A DNA stretch of 39,217 bases from Sphingomonas sp. (GCA_002707985.1 PAOI01000029.1:1-39217); one strand, 5' to 3'. Positions 1 to 7,978 are shown, counted from the stretch's first letter. The notes: a model not told the origin generated them from the sequence alone. Program-made: numbers and translations.

Positions 1-329
1 AAATCCGGCATCAGAACATGTCCGAATATCTGGAGCAGATGCCTGCCCAGTCGATGGACCGCTATATCCTGCTCGATGCGCAGGACTGGATGACCGACGC
101 GCAGCTGACGCGCCTCTGGACCGCGATCACCCGCACGGCAAAGCCGGGCGCACGCGTCCTCTATCGCACCGCCGCGGTGCCCGATGTGGTGAAGGGGCAT
201 ATCCCCGACGACATCATGGCGCAGTGGAAATATGCGCCGCAGGAAAAGCTCGACGACTGGGTCGCGCGCGACCGCAGCTCGGTTTATGGCGCGATGCACC
301 TCTGGACGCTGAAGCCGCACGCGGCATGA
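1..329 (+). CDS. btaA: BtaA (DUF3419), C-terminal part, cut by the window edge
   Basis: The reading frame is open from base 3 and ends at TGA 327-329, so about 109 C-terminal codons are visible. BtaA transfers the 3-amino-3-carboxypropyl group of S-adenosylmethionine to diacylglycerol, the first step of betaine lipid (DGTS) synthesis, at the inner membrane. The call rests on the DUF3419-like C-terminus, including DRYILLDAQDWM and a terminal YGAMHLWTL stretch, and on the methyltransferase that follows. The stop codon overlaps the btaB start as ATGA, so the two are probably translationally coupled. The ATG at 18 is internal and not the true start. The catalytic part lies outside the window. In other alphaproteobacteria this pathway is induced by phosphate limitation; no Pho box can be seen because the promoter is not included. 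Confidence 0.85.
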   Translation, partial: IRHQNMSEYLEQMPAQSMDRYILLDAQDWMTDAQLTRLWTAITRTAKPGARVLYRTAAVPDVVKGHIPDDIMAQWKYAPQEKLDDWVARDRSSVYGAMHLWTLKPHAA

Positions 330-997
330 GCAGCGGCGCAGAGGCGGAGAACCCGTCCGATCAGAAACGGCTGATGGATGCCACCTATGGCCTCCATCGC
401 CATTTCTATGATCTGACGCGCAAATTCTATCTGCTCGGTCGCGACACGATGATCCGCGAGCTGGATGTGCCGAAAGGCGGTTCGGTGCTTGAGGTCGGCT
501 GCGGCACCGCGCGCAACCTGATCGTTGCGGCAAAGCACTGGCCCGATGCGCGTTTTTATGGCTTCGACATCAGCGATGCGATGCTGACCCAGGCACGCAG
601 CTCGCTGACCCGAACGGGCCTTTCCGACAAGATTACGCTGGCACAGGGAGATGCCGGGTCTTTCGACCTGTCGAGCCTGTTCGGCATCGACAAGGTCGAT
701 CGCATCTTCATGAGCTACACCATCTCGATGATCCCGCCCTGGCAGGAAGCGATCGAGCGCGCGGCGGAACAGCTCAAGCCCGGCGGCAGCCTCAACATCG
801 TCGATTTCGGCCAATATGAGCGGCTGCCCGCACTGGCGAAGAAGCTGCATTTCAAATCGCTCAACGACTTCCACGTCTATCCGCGCCGCGAACTTCCGGC
901 GGTGCTCAAGCGCGTTGCCGAAGCGCATGACATGGCGCTGGACTTCCGCTCGCTCTGGCGCGGCTACACCTGGCGCGCGACTCTCATCAAGGGTTGA
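326..997 (+). CDS. btaB: BtaB, SAM-dependent N-methyltransferase for betaine lipid
   Basis: A 223-aa class I methyltransferase. Residues 54-63 (VLEVGCGTAR) form the SAM-binding motif I, and FYGFDIS follows as the acidic motif-II region. In the BtaAB pathway this enzyme adds three methyl groups to diacylglyceryl-homoserine to give DGTS. The ATG at 326 overlaps the btaA stop (ATGA); the same frame is open further upstream, but that extension lies over btaA and has no family similarity that I recognise. Position directly behind a DUF3419 gene is what separates BtaB from generic methyltransferases. A GH47 glycosidase starts 5 nt downstream, on the same strand and possibly in the same transcript. 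Confidence 0.85.
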   Translation: MSSGAEAENPSDQKRLMDATYGLHRHFYDLTRKFYLLGRDTMIRELDVPKGGSVLEVGCGTARNLIVAAKHWPDARFYGFDISDAMLTQARSSLTRTGLSDKITLAQGDAGSFDLSSLFGIDKVDRIFMSYTISMIPPWQEAIERAAEQLKPGGSLNIVDFGQYERLPALAKKLHFKSLNDFHVYPRRELPAVLKRVAEAHDMALDFRSLWRGYTWRATLIKG

Positions 998-1002
998 CCC
1001 GA

Positions 1003-2388
1003 ATGCGTTTCGATCGTCGCTGGCTGCTGCGTGGTTCGTTGGGATGCGCGGGGCTGGCGATGGCGCCTTCGGTGGCGGCGCGGTCGGCAAAGCGCGACTG
1101 GGCGGCGCTGGGCGAAGCAGTGAAGGCCGAAATGGCCTGGGCGTTCGACCAGTATCGCGAACATGCCTGGGGCAAGGATGAGATCAAGCCGGTCAGCGGC
1201 ACCACCTCCAGCTTCCCCCTCAAAAACGCGCATCTCGGGCTCAGCCTGATCGAAGCGCTCGATACGCTGTGGCTGATGGGGCTGGACGATCGGTTTCAGG
1301 CGGGTGTCGACTGGGTGAAGGCCAGCCTCGACTTCGATGTCGATGGTGAGATTTCGGTTTTCGAAACCACCATCCGTATCCTCGGCGGGCTGTTGTCGGC
1401 GCATCTCGCCTGCGGCGACTCGGTGCTGCTGGCAAAGGCAAAGGATCTGGCCGATCGCATGCTGCCGGCATTCGATACGCCGACGGGGCTGCCCTGGCGC
1501 TACGTCAATCTGCGCACCGGCGCCGTGCGCGATCCGCTGACCAATCCGGCCGAAGCGGGCACGCTGCTCAGCGAATGGGGCACGCTGTCGCGCCTGACCG
1601 GGGATCGCCGCTATCACGACCTCGCCCGTGCACCACTGACGACCCTGTTCGAAAAGCGCTCGAAGATCGACCTTGTCCCGGTCAAGATCAATGCGCTTAC
1701 CGGGCAATGGGCGGACAGGCGCGCGACGGTCGGTTCCTATGCCGACAGCTATTATGAATATCTGTGGGACGCGTGGGCGCTGTTCGGCGACGCCGAGTGC
1801 AAGGCGATGTATGATGTGCTGACCGGCGGGATCGTGCGGCATCAGCTTGTCTGGACCCATGGCGGCGCGTGGATTGCCGATGTCGATTTTGAGACCGGCG
1901 AAATCCTGACCGGGGAGCAGGACGAGCTTTCGGCCTTTTACGGCGGATTGCTCGCGCAGGGCGGGATGCCCGCAACCGGCGCGGCTTTGGTCGAAAGCTG
2001 GGCGAAGGTGCAGGATCGCTATGGCGTGCTGCCCGAAGCTTATGATTATCAGACCGGTCAGCCGCTTCAGAAAACCAATGCGCTCCGCCCCGAACTGGCG
2101 GACGCCGCGTTCAACCTGTGGCTGCTCGACCGGGACGAACGCTGGCGCGAGGTGTGCGCGGTGCATTTCGAAAACATGCTCGCCGCGAACAAGGCGCAAT
2201 ATGGCTATACCGACCTTGCCGATGTGACCACCAATCCCAAGCGGCAGGCCGATCACTGCCCCGGCTATTGGTGGTCGGAACAGATGAAATATTACTGGCT
2301 GATCTTCGCCGATTGCCCGCGTTTCGATTATCGCAGCAACGTGCTGACGACCGAGGGCAATGTGCTCAAGGGTTTCGTGCGCGGCTGA
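1003..2388 (+). CDS. Glycoside hydrolase family 47 (class I alpha-mannosidase), Tat-exported
   Basis: A 461-aa protein, close to the size of a GH47 catalytic domain. These are inverting, Ca2+-dependent alpha-1,2-mannosidases. Conserved family blocks are visible: VFETTIR (acidic residue E121), SYADSYYEYL (D248), LRPE (E364) and the C-terminal TTEGNV, whose Thr (about T450) normally binds Ca2+. The N-terminus DRRWLLRGS followed by a hydrophobic stretch looks like a twin-arginine signal, so the enzyme probably acts in the periplasm. ATG 1003 is preferred because it places the twin Arg at residues 5-6; a TTG at 994 would overlap the btaB stop as TTGA. GH47 is mainly eukaryotic, but bacterial members are known, for example in Caulobacter. 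The substrate here is unknown. It could be a mannosylated glycan from outside or a self-made glycolipid. Confidence 0.85.
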   Translation: MRFDRRWLLRGSLGCAGLAMAPSVAARSAKRDWAALGEAVKAEMAWAFDQYREHAWGKDEIKPVSGTTSSFPLKNAHLGLSLIEALDTLWLMGLDDRFQAGVDWVKASLDFDVDGEISVFETTIRILGGLLSAHLACGDSVLLAKAKDLADRMLPAFDTPTGLPWRYVNLRTGAVRDPLTNPAEAGTLLSEWGTLSRLTGDRRYHDLARAPLTTLFEKRSKIDLVPVKINALTGQWADRRATVGSYADSYYEYLWDAWALFGDAECKAMYDVLTGGIVRHQLVWTHGGAWIADVDFETGEILTGEQDELSAFYGGLLAQGGMPATGAALVESWAKVQDRYGVLPEAYDYQTGQPLQKTNALRPELADAAFNLWLLDRDERWREVCAVHFENMLAANKAQYGYTDLADVTTNPKRQADHCPGYWWSEQMKYYWLIFADCPRFDYRSNVLTTEGNVLKGFVRG

Positions 2389-2392
2389 GCGA

Positions 2393-3475
2393 TCACAGCA
2401 TTGCCAGCAGGGTGAGCAACACCAGCGCAAACCCCAGTAGTGCCATCAGCGACAACAGCACCGCCGCCGTCACGCGCGCGCCGGCATGGGCCACGCTGCG
2501 CACATCGACGCCAAGCCCCAGCGCCGCCATCGAAACGACCGTCAGCGATTCTGACGCTTTGCCGGTGGGCGCAACCAGTGCTTCGGGTACAGCGCCGATG
2601 GCGCGCAGTGCTACCAGCGCAAGAAAGCCGAGGATGAACCAGGGCACCAGCTGGTGCAGCCCCGGCCGCGCAACATCGCCCGCGACCACCGCATCGGCCG
2701 GCTCGGCAACCAGAGCAAGTCGTGGCGCGATCAGCGACAGCGCGACGCAGACCGGCCCGAGCATCAGCACGCGGACGAGCTTCACCAATGTCCCCATATG
2801 GACGCTCGCGGCACCAAAGGGCGCGGCGGCGGCCAGCACTTGCGGCACGGCATAGACGATGAGGCCCGCCAGCGCGCCATAGCTGGTCGCGTTCATCTCC
2901 AGTGCCAGCCCGAGAAGCGGCAGGCCGAGCACCACGGCGACCCCCAGCACGGCGGTGAAGGCAATCGACGCTGCTACATCGTCGCCGTCGGCATGGATCA
3001 CCGGCGCTACGGCCGCGATGGCCGAATTGCCGCAGATCGCATTCCCGCACGCGATCAACAGCGCCATGCGCTGCGGCAGCCGCAACAGACGCCCGATCCC
3101 ATAGCTCGCGGCGATGGCCAGCATGACGGTCGCGGCAATCCCAGCCAGCAAAGCCGGGCCGGCGGCGAGGATCGTTGCGGCACTTACCGACAGGCCGAGC
3201 AGCACGACGGCGATCTCGAGGAGGGTCTTCGCACTGAACGCAATGCCGCGATGACATCTGCTTCCCGGCGTCCACAGGCTACGTATCGCCGCGCCGATCA
3301 GGATCGCAAGCACCAGCGGCTCCAGCCATGCCTTGCCGAACAACGCGCGCTCCGCAGCCGCGCCCGCATAACCGGCGAGTGTGACGATCAGGCAGAGGGC
3401 GATGCCCGGCAGCAGGGGCGGGCTTTCGCGGCCAGACAGGTGAACGGGCAGCGGCAGAGTGATTGCCATCGGCAT
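2393..3475 (-). CDS. YeiH/UPF0324 family putative sulfate exporter
   Basis: A 360-aa, very hydrophobic protein with about 10 membrane segments. It carries the UPF0324 signature GNAICGNSAIAAVAPVI near residues 143-160 and the late GLGVDV segment typical of the family. The family is annotated as putative sulfate or sulfonate-related exporters; the transported substrate is not firmly established. It is divergent from a LysR-type regulator 89 nt away, the same arrangement as yeiE-yeiH in enterobacteria. ATG 3475 and ATG 3469 are both possible: GGGAG serves the first and AAGGA the second. It ends 4 nt from the convergent GH47 gene. Confidence 0.85.
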   Translation of the reverse strand: MPMAITLPLPVHLSGRESPPLLPGIALCLIVTLAGYAGAAAERALFGKAWLEPLVLAILIGAAIRSLWTPGSRCHRGIAFSAKTLLEIAVVLLGLSVSAATILAAGPALLAGIAATVMLAIAASYGIGRLLRLPQRMALLIACGNAICGNSAIAAVAPVIHADGDDVAASIAFTAVLGVAVVLGLPLLGLALEMNATSYGALAGLIVYAVPQVLAAAAPFGAASVHMGTLVKLVRVLMLGPVCVALSLIAPRLALVAEPADAVVAGDVARPGLHQLVPWFILGFLALVALRAIGAVPEALVAPTGKASESLTVVSMAALGLGVDVRSVAHAGARVTAAVLLSLMALLGFALVLLTLLAML

Positions 3476-3531
3476 TTCCTTTCTCCCATCGCGCTACGCC
3501 TTCACTTTCAATCGATCCAACGCATCATTAT

Positions 3532-3557
3532 AATCATTTCAATCTGCAATAGTGATT
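3532..3557. promoter_or_regulatory. Candidate LysR operator between yeiH-like and lysR genes
   Basis: AATCA-N16-TGATT is a dyad in an A+T-rich island within an otherwise GC-rich region, lying just before the LysR start codon and inside the shared divergent promoter. LysR regulators typically bind such dyads and autoregulate. The arms are only 5 bp, with few inner matches, so this is a suggestion. Confidence 0.35.
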
Positions 3558-3564
3558 GATCGAC

Positions 3565-4509
3565 ATGACGCTGGAACAGCTCCGCATCTTTCTGGCGGTC
3601 GCGGAGCGCGAGCACGTCACTTCGGCGGCGCGCGCCCTCAATATCAGCCAGTCGGCTGCGTCGGCGGCGATCGCGGCGCTGGAAACGCGGCACGGCGTGC
3701 ATCTCTTTCACCGAGTTGGGCGCGGTATCGCGTTGACCGATGCGGGTCGCGCATTCGCCGAAGAGGCACGTGGCGTGCTGGCGCGCGCACGGGCGGCCGA
3801 AACGGTGCTCGACGAACTGGGCGGGCTCAGGCGTGGAACGCTGCGGCTGGTCGCCAGCCAGACGATCGCGGCCTATTGGCTGCCGCCGCTGCTCGCCCGC
3901 TATCGTGCGGCCTATCCTGACATCGCCGTCGAGCTTGCGATCGGCAACACCGAAATGGCGGCGGCACAGGTGCATGAGGGGGTGGCCGAACTCGGCATCG
4001 TCGAAGGGGACATCGACGATGCTGCACTCGCGCACTGGCGAATCGGCGAGGACCGGCTGCTGCTCGTCGGCGCCGAGCCCGTCGCGCAGATCGATGCGGC
4101 ATGGTTGGGCGATGCGCGCTGGGTGCTGCGCGAGCCGGGTTCGGGCACGCGCGCAGCACTCGAAACCGCGCTCCGCAAGCGGCGCATCGATCCGGAGGCG
4201 CTCGACATCGCGCTCACATTGCCGTCGAACGAAAGCGTGCGTACCGCGGTGGAGGCTGGTGCGGGTGTCGCCGCGCTATCGGAGCTCGTTGTCGCGCCTG
4301 CGATCGCGGCGGGCATTCTTCATGCGCTGCCCTGCGATATTGGCGCGCGAGCCTTTCACGGGGTGCGGCACAAGGAGCGGTATCGAAGCGCGGCGGCCGA
4401 TGCCCTGCTAGAACTGATCGGCGAAGTCTCCGTTCAGCCGATCGCGTCCTGCACTTCGCGTAGCGCCATCCATGCCGGGTCCTCGAATACTGCGAATTTG
4501 AGCGGGTAA
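3565..4509 (+). CDS. LysR-family transcriptional regulator, YeiE-like
   Basis: A 314-aa protein. Residues 1-60 (MTLEQLRIFLAV to the winged helix) are a LysR HTH domain with the recognition helix in SAARALNISQSAASAAI; about residues 90-295 form the periplasmic-binding-like effector domain. ATG 3565 gives the canonical LysR N-terminus, while TTG 3556 would add three residues. Divergence from the YeiH-type transporter suggests that it controls that gene in response to a sulfur- or anion-related signal (inference from yeiE-yeiH). Its 3' end runs 76 nt into the convergent DUF695 gene. The last ~25 residues, rich in Ser and Ala, look like a read-through tail and not a conserved part of the fold. 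Confidence 0.88.
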   Translation: MTLEQLRIFLAVAEREHVTSAARALNISQSAASAAIAALETRHGVHLFHRVGRGIALTDAGRAFAEEARGVLARARAAETVLDELGGLRRGTLRLVASQTIAAYWLPPLLARYRAAYPDIAVELAIGNTEMAAAQVHEGVAELGIVEGDIDDAALAHWRIGEDRLLLVGAEPVAQIDAAWLGDARWVLREPGSGTRAALETALRKRRIDPEALDIALTLPSNESVRTAVEAGAGVAALSELVVAPAIAAGILHALPCDIGARAFHGVRHKERYRSAAADALLELIGEVSVQPIASCTSRSAIHAGSSNTANLSG

Positions 4510-4880
4510 ACCGGCTGGCCGACCAGCGCTTCGTTGATGCCTTCTTCGAACCGCTCGCCGTCCGGTGCAAAGCAGCGCCATTCGCGCGTCCCGCCAAAGG
4601 TGAGCACTGCGACGCACACGCCCCAGCCGCCCATTTCCATCCCGTCGACCATCGCCTCCTCGAACGCGACCATCTGCGCGAGCTCATGCTCCTCGGGCAT
4701 GCGTCCGTCCTCGCTTTCGAACGGCCACTGGATCAGCACGAGCGTCGGGAACTCGGCCTGCATCGCTTCGCTCGGCGGATCGGTGAGGACGCGCAGCAGC
4801 ATCGGTATCCCCTCCCGCTCGCCGGTTGCGAAGGTCCAGGGGGTTTCGGGATTGTCGGGATTGTCGTTGAAGTTGGTCAA
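4434..4880 (-). CDS. DUF695 domain protein
   Basis: A 148-aa acidic soluble protein resembling DUF695, with the characteristic GxPMLLRV...LVLIQWPFE and a late GxREWRCFAPD...FEEGINEAL pattern. No signal peptide or membrane segment is visible. The family function is unknown to me; no catalytic motif stands out. The start is a TTG at 4880 with GGAAGG a few nucleotides upstream. The C-terminal 76 nt overlap the end of the lysR gene tail to tail. Upstream lies the paired inverted-repeat element and then the hemA unit, on the same strand. Confidence 0.75.
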   Translation of the reverse strand: MTNFNDNPDNPETPWTFATGEREGIPMLLRVLTDPPSEAMQAEFPTLVLIQWPFESEDGRMPEEHELAQMVAFEEAMVDGMEMGGWGVCVAVLTFGGTREWRCFAPDGERFEEGINEALVGQPVYPLKFAVFEDPAWMALREVQDAIG

Positions 4881-4921
4881 GGCGCCTTCCGCTATTCTGG
4901 GAGCACAAGCGGTCTACCTAG

Positions 4922-5048
4922 TCATTCCTCCGCAGGAAGGGGAGGGGGACCGCGAAGCGGTGGAGGCGTAGTCTAAAAAGCCATCGCCGGTTGCTTGCCC
5001 CTCCACCAGCCTGCGGCTGGTCCCCCTCCCCTTCCGGGGGAGGAATGA
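4922..5048. repeat. Paired inverted-repeat (REP/BIME-like) element with nested hairpins
   Basis: Two arms of about 45-49 nt, at 4922-4966 and 5000-5048, are near-perfect inverted copies, ending in TCATTCCTCC and GGAGGAATGA. Each arm holds its own short hairpin: ACCGC-GAA-GCGGT at 4949-4961 and ACCAGCC-TGC-GGCTGGT at 5005-5021. The two inner hairpins differ in sequence, yet each keeps perfect pairing, a sign that structure is maintained. The 33-nt centre is not repeated. It lies between the end of the small membrane gene and the start of the DUF695 gene. I believe that similar CCTCCACC...GGTCCCCCTCCCC sequences are dispersed in sphingomonad genomes, from memory only. Confidence 0.85.
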
Positions 5049-5054
5049 TTGAAT

Positions 5055-5339
5055 TCATTCGGATAAGCGCTCTTCTTGTGCGCCAATTCGATAGAAGCGC
5101 GGCAGATTGCGAGCGATCAGGCTGAAACCTTTACGCCAGATATAGTGTGCTATCGCCGCGACGCCGACAAAGAACCCGCTCACGAGAACAAAACGCTCGA
5201 CGCCGCTGACAAGCGGCTTCAGCAGGCCGTTGAAATAGCCTGCCGCCACCAAACCGACGAAGAAAATTGTCCAGCTCAGCGACAGCACCAATCGGAGCAA
5301 AAATCGCACCTTGCCACGTGCGGAGCGTCGGAGTGTCAA
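5055..5339 (-). CDS. Small two-helix membrane protein coupled to hemA
   Basis: A 94-aa protein with a basic N-terminus, two hydrophobic segments (about residues 11-36 and 48-68) and a basic, then acidic tail; I recognise no family. The only plausible start is TTG 5339, which overlaps the hemA stop as TTGA, so its translation probably depends on hemA translation. The basic residues before the first helix suggest a cytoplasmic N-terminus. Being co-transcribed with ALA synthase hints at a role near haem or the membrane, but this is inference. It ends 7 nt before the inverted-repeat element, which could serve as its transcription end. Confidence 0.6.
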   Translation of the reverse strand: MTLRRSARGKVRFLLRLVLSLSWTIFFVGLVAAGYFNGLLKPLVSGVERFVLVSGFFVGVAAIAHYIWRKGFSLIARNLPRFYRIGAQEERLSE

Positions 5340-6580
5340 GCCGCCTTGCGCAGTTCCAGCCGGCCCCAGATTTCGCTGAGCGCAGCGACCAGTTCCGCCA
5401 TCATCGCTTCGTCGTGCGCCGGGCCCGGCGTGAAGCGCAGGCGCTCGGTGCCGCGCGGGACGGTGGGATAATTGATCGGCTGAACATAGACGCCATATTC
5501 GGCGAGCAGGATGTCGCTGATCTTTTTGACCTTCACCGGGTCGCCGACCATCAGCGGCACGATATGCGTGGTCGATTCCATCACCGGCAGGCCCGCCTCG
5601 CGCATCATCGCCTTCAGCCGCGCTGCCGCAGCCTGCTGGCCGTCGCGTTCCTCGGCCGATGCCTTGAGGTGGCGCACGCTGGCCAGCGCGCCCGAAACGA
5701 GCACGGGCGACAGCGACGTGGTGAAGATGAAGCCGGGCGCATAGCTGCGGATCACATCGATGATCTGCCGGTCGGCGGCGATATAGCCGCCCATCACGCC
5801 GAATGCCTTGCCCAGCGTCCCTTCGATGATCGTCAGGCGGCTGGCTGCATCGTCGCGCTCGGAAATGCCGCCGCCGCGCGCACCGTACATGCCGACGGCA
5901 TGGACTTCGTCGAGATAGGTGAGCGCGTTATATTTGTCGGCCAGATCGCAGATCGCGTGGATCGGCGCGACATCGCCGTCCATCGAATAGACGCTTTCGA
6001 ACGCGATCAGCTTGGGCAGCGCGGGATCGTCGGCCGCGAGCAGCTCCTCGAGATGCGCCAGATCATTGTGGCGGAACACGCGCTTTTCGCAGCCCGAATG
6101 GCGGATACCCGCGATCATCGATGCGTGGTTGAGCTCATCCGAATAGACAATGCAGCCCGGCAGGATCTTGGCCATGGTCGACAGCGTCGCTTCGTTCGAC
6201 ACATAGCCCGAAGTGAAGAGCAGCGCGCCCTGCTTGCCGTGCAGATCGGCAAGCTCGGTTTCCAGATCGACGTGATAATGAGTATTGCCGCCGATGTTGC
6301 GCGTGCCGCCGGAGCCCGCGCCCACATCGTGCAGCGCTTCTTCCATCGCCGCGATTACCTTGGGATGCTGGCCCATGGCGAGATAGTCGTTCGAGCACCA
6401 GACCGTGATCGGCTTCGGGCCGTTATGACCGGCAAAGCACCGCGCATTGGGGAATTTGCCCTTGTTGCGCAGGATGTCGATGAACACGCGATAGCGGCCT
6501 TCGGCGTGAAGCCGGTCGATCGCCTGCGTGAAAACCCGCGAATAGTCGACTGTCGCGGGCGTCTGGTCGGTCGTGCTCAT
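5336..6580 (-). CDS. hemA: 5-aminolevulinate synthase (ALAS)
   Basis: A 414-aa PLP enzyme that condenses glycine and succinyl-CoA to 5-aminolevulinate, the first step of haem synthesis by the alphaproteobacterial C4 route. Visible are CSNDYLAMG (62-70), [17 protein letters not shown] (88-103), the PLP-interacting [10 protein letters not shown] (224-233) and the Schiff-base lysine K258 in GTLGKAFG. The length fits the family (about 400-410). ATG 6580 is chosen because it gives the usual N-terminus; the open frame continues upstream to 6817 but shows no ALAS similarity. The gene is followed by a coupled membrane protein and preceded by a hairpin-containing leader. Confidence 0.95.
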   Translation of the reverse strand: MSTTDQTPATVDYSRVFTQAIDRLHAEGRYRVFIDILRNKGKFPNARCFAGHNGPKPITVWCSNDYLAMGQHPKVIAAMEEALHDVGAGSGGTRNIGGNTHYHVDLETELADLHGKQGALLFTSGYVSNEATLSTMAKILPGCIVYSDELNHASMIAGIRHSGCEKRVFRHNDLAHLEELLAADDPALPKLIAFESVYSMDGDVAPIHAICDLADKYNALTYLDEVHAVGMYGARGGGISERDDAASRLTIIEGTLGKAFGVMGGYIAADRQIIDVIRSYAPGFIFTTSLSPVLVSGALASVRHLKASAEERDGQQAAAARLKAMMREAGLPVMESTTHIVPLMVGDPVKVKKISDILLAEYGVYVQPINYPTVPRGTERLRFTPGPAHDEAMMAELVAALSEIWGRLELRKAA

Positions 6581-6969
6581 GGGATTGCTCCGATAGACCC
6601 ATTGTTCGGCGATTACCAGTTGCCGAAAATGCTTATTGTAGGCGGCTTTCCCGCACGGGACTGCGTGCCCGGGCGGCAAAGCCGGTTGCATTTTCCCTTC
6701 CCGGCCCGCCGCGCCATGCTGTTTTCGCCCGATTCGCAACCGGCATCGGCTCGGCTTTTCCTGGAAGGAATGAGGTGTTCTACTCGAAAGCCGAAGCCCT
6801 GAATTGATCTGGCGCAAGCGGATTGGAAATACTCGCCATCTTGTCCCGGGCGATTCGTTTTTCCTGCGCTTTCATGCTATTAGGCGGTCATCGCGAACGA
6901 CTCGAACTCCAGGCACAGTTCGCGGCTGAGAGACCATGAGAGCTCCCGCTTGGGCGGATCGAGGTGCCC
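6581..6969. other. Non-coding region upstream of hemA and the 53-aa gene
   Basis: 389 nt of divergent intergenic sequence with no convincing gene. It should contain the hemA leader and promoter (minus strand) and the promoter of the 53-aa gene (plus strand). A 21-codon frame starting MLLGGHRERL, directly upstream on the plus strand, ends in ATGA, but I cannot support it as a gene. No clear -35/-10 pair was found. Confidence 0.5.
6643..6684. promoter_or_regulatory. Hairpin in the probable hemA 5' leader
   Basis: An outer stem CGGCTTT/AAAGCCG (6643-6649 with 6678-6684) encloses an inner stem GCACG/CGTGC (6653-6657 with 6664-6668). It lies about 60-105 nt before the hemA start. It could form in the hemA leader RNA or mark the end of an upstream transcript; no T-run follows on either strand. 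Its function is unknown. Confidence 0.35.
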
Positions 6970-7131
6970 ATGAGAGCCGACGACCAGGAATATTATCGCC
7001 GACGCGAACGCCAGGAGCGGGAACGGGCCGATCGAACGCGCGATTCCGCCGTTCGCCGCCTGCATCTCGAGATGGCGGACCGCTATTTTTCGATGGCAGA
7101 AGAACTTTCCTCCTTCGCGCGCACTTCCTGA
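6970..7131 (+). CDS. 53-aa highly charged conserved-type small protein
   Basis: The frame ATG 6970 to TGA 7129-7131 encodes MRADDQEYYRRRERQEREVAD-like sequence (actual start MRADDQEYYRRRERQERERA), rich in Arg, Glu and Asp and probably helical, ending MADRYFSMAEELSSFARTS. GAGGT at 6961-6965 is well placed as a ribosome binding site. I recall similar short MRADDEQYYRxR-type proteins of unknown function in sphingomonads, where the second half resembles 'HxxLAxxYxxxA' helices. No enzyme motif is visible. It is convergent with murI (22 nt apart). A longer frame starting at 6936 is out of phase and lacks these features. Confidence 0.65.
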   Translation: MRADDQEYYRRRERQERERADRTRDSAVRRLHLEMADRYFSMAEELSSFARTS

Positions 7132-7153
7132 GCGCGCTCGGGGCGGCGGATAA

Positions 7154-7951
7154 TTAAAGCGATTCGATAATGTCGAGGCCATGGTGCGCGAGTGCCGGGG
7201 CGATGAGATGTGCGTCGCCCAGAGCCGCCGTGAACACGGCCTTTCCCTTGCCGGGATCGGCGGGCCAGGACTGACCCTGCGTCAGATATGCGATCCGACG
7301 CGCTATGCCTTCTCCACCATCGACGAACCGCACCGGGTGCGGCGCCACCGCTGCCAGCGCGTCCGCCACGAGCGGAAAATGGGTGCACGCGTTCACAATC
7401 ACGTCGATCCTGTCGCCCCCCGGCTGATCGAACAATCCCGCCAATACTGCGCGCAGCCGCCCGGGCGCGGGCGGCATGCCGCGCAACGCCGCTTCGGCTA
7501 GATCGACCAGCTCGGCCGATCCGTGTCTCAGTACCGTGCAATCGCCGGCAAACCGCGCGGCGAGATCGTCGACATAGGGTTGGCGTACCGTAGCGTTCGT
7601 GCCGAGCACGCCGATCGTACCAGTGCGCGTGATCGCCGCCGCCGGCTTGATTGCAGGGACCGTGCCGACAATCGGCAGGTCGAGCGCCGCGCGCACGGCA
7701 GGCAGGGCGATGGTCGAGGCGGTGTTGCACGCGATGACGATCAGCCGCGGGCGATAGCGTTCGGCTAGGCGTCCCAGCAATGCCGGAACGCGCGCTGCGA
7801 TTTCCGCTTCGCTGCGCGTGCCATAGGGATAGCCGCCATTGTCGGCGACATAGACGAACGGCGCCTGCGGCAGCAGCGCACGCGTGGGTGCCAGCACGGA
7901 GAGACCTCCGACGCCGGAATCGAAAAACATAAGAGGACGGGGATCGGACAT
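7154..7951 (-). CDS. murI: Glutamate racemase
   Basis: A 265-aa cytoplasmic enzyme that converts L-glutamate into D-glutamate for peptidoglycan. The family start MFFDSGVGGLSVL (residues 8-20), the YPYGT block and both catalytic cysteines are present: C75 in ACNTAS and C189 in NACTHFP. Length is normal. The start is ATG 7951. The gene is divergent from plsY, 79 nt away, so the two envelope genes may share a control region. Confidence 0.95.
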   Translation of the reverse strand: MSDPRPLMFFDSGVGGLSVLAPTRALLPQAPFVYVADNGGYPYGTRSEAEIAARVPALLGRLAERYRPRLIVIACNTASTIALPAVRAALDLPIVGTVPAIKPAAAITRTGTIGVLGTNATVRQPYVDDLAARFAGDCTVLRHGSAELVDLAEAALRGMPPAPGRLRAVLAGLFDQPGGDRIDVIVNACTHFPLVADALAAVAPHPVRFVDGGEGIARRIAYLTQGQSWPADPGKGKAVFTAALGDAHLIAPALAHHGLDIIESL

Positions 7952-7978
7952 TTGATGGCGGGCCGCTGATGCCTGTTA

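Noticed and set aside
964..2430. 488-aa minus-strand open frame opposite the GH47 gene
   Set aside because: Arg/Ala-rich shadow frame of a conserved gene with complete catalytic motifs; no ribosome site and no recognisable domain.
5267..6802. 511-aa plus-strand open frame opposite hemA
   Set aside because: High-GC antisense shadow; the opposite strand encodes complete ALAS.
6936..7157. 73-aa plus-strand frame overlapping the 53-aa gene
   Set aside because: Different phase; low-complexity Arg/Ser/Ala content. The frame at 6970 has a ribosome site and the better composition.
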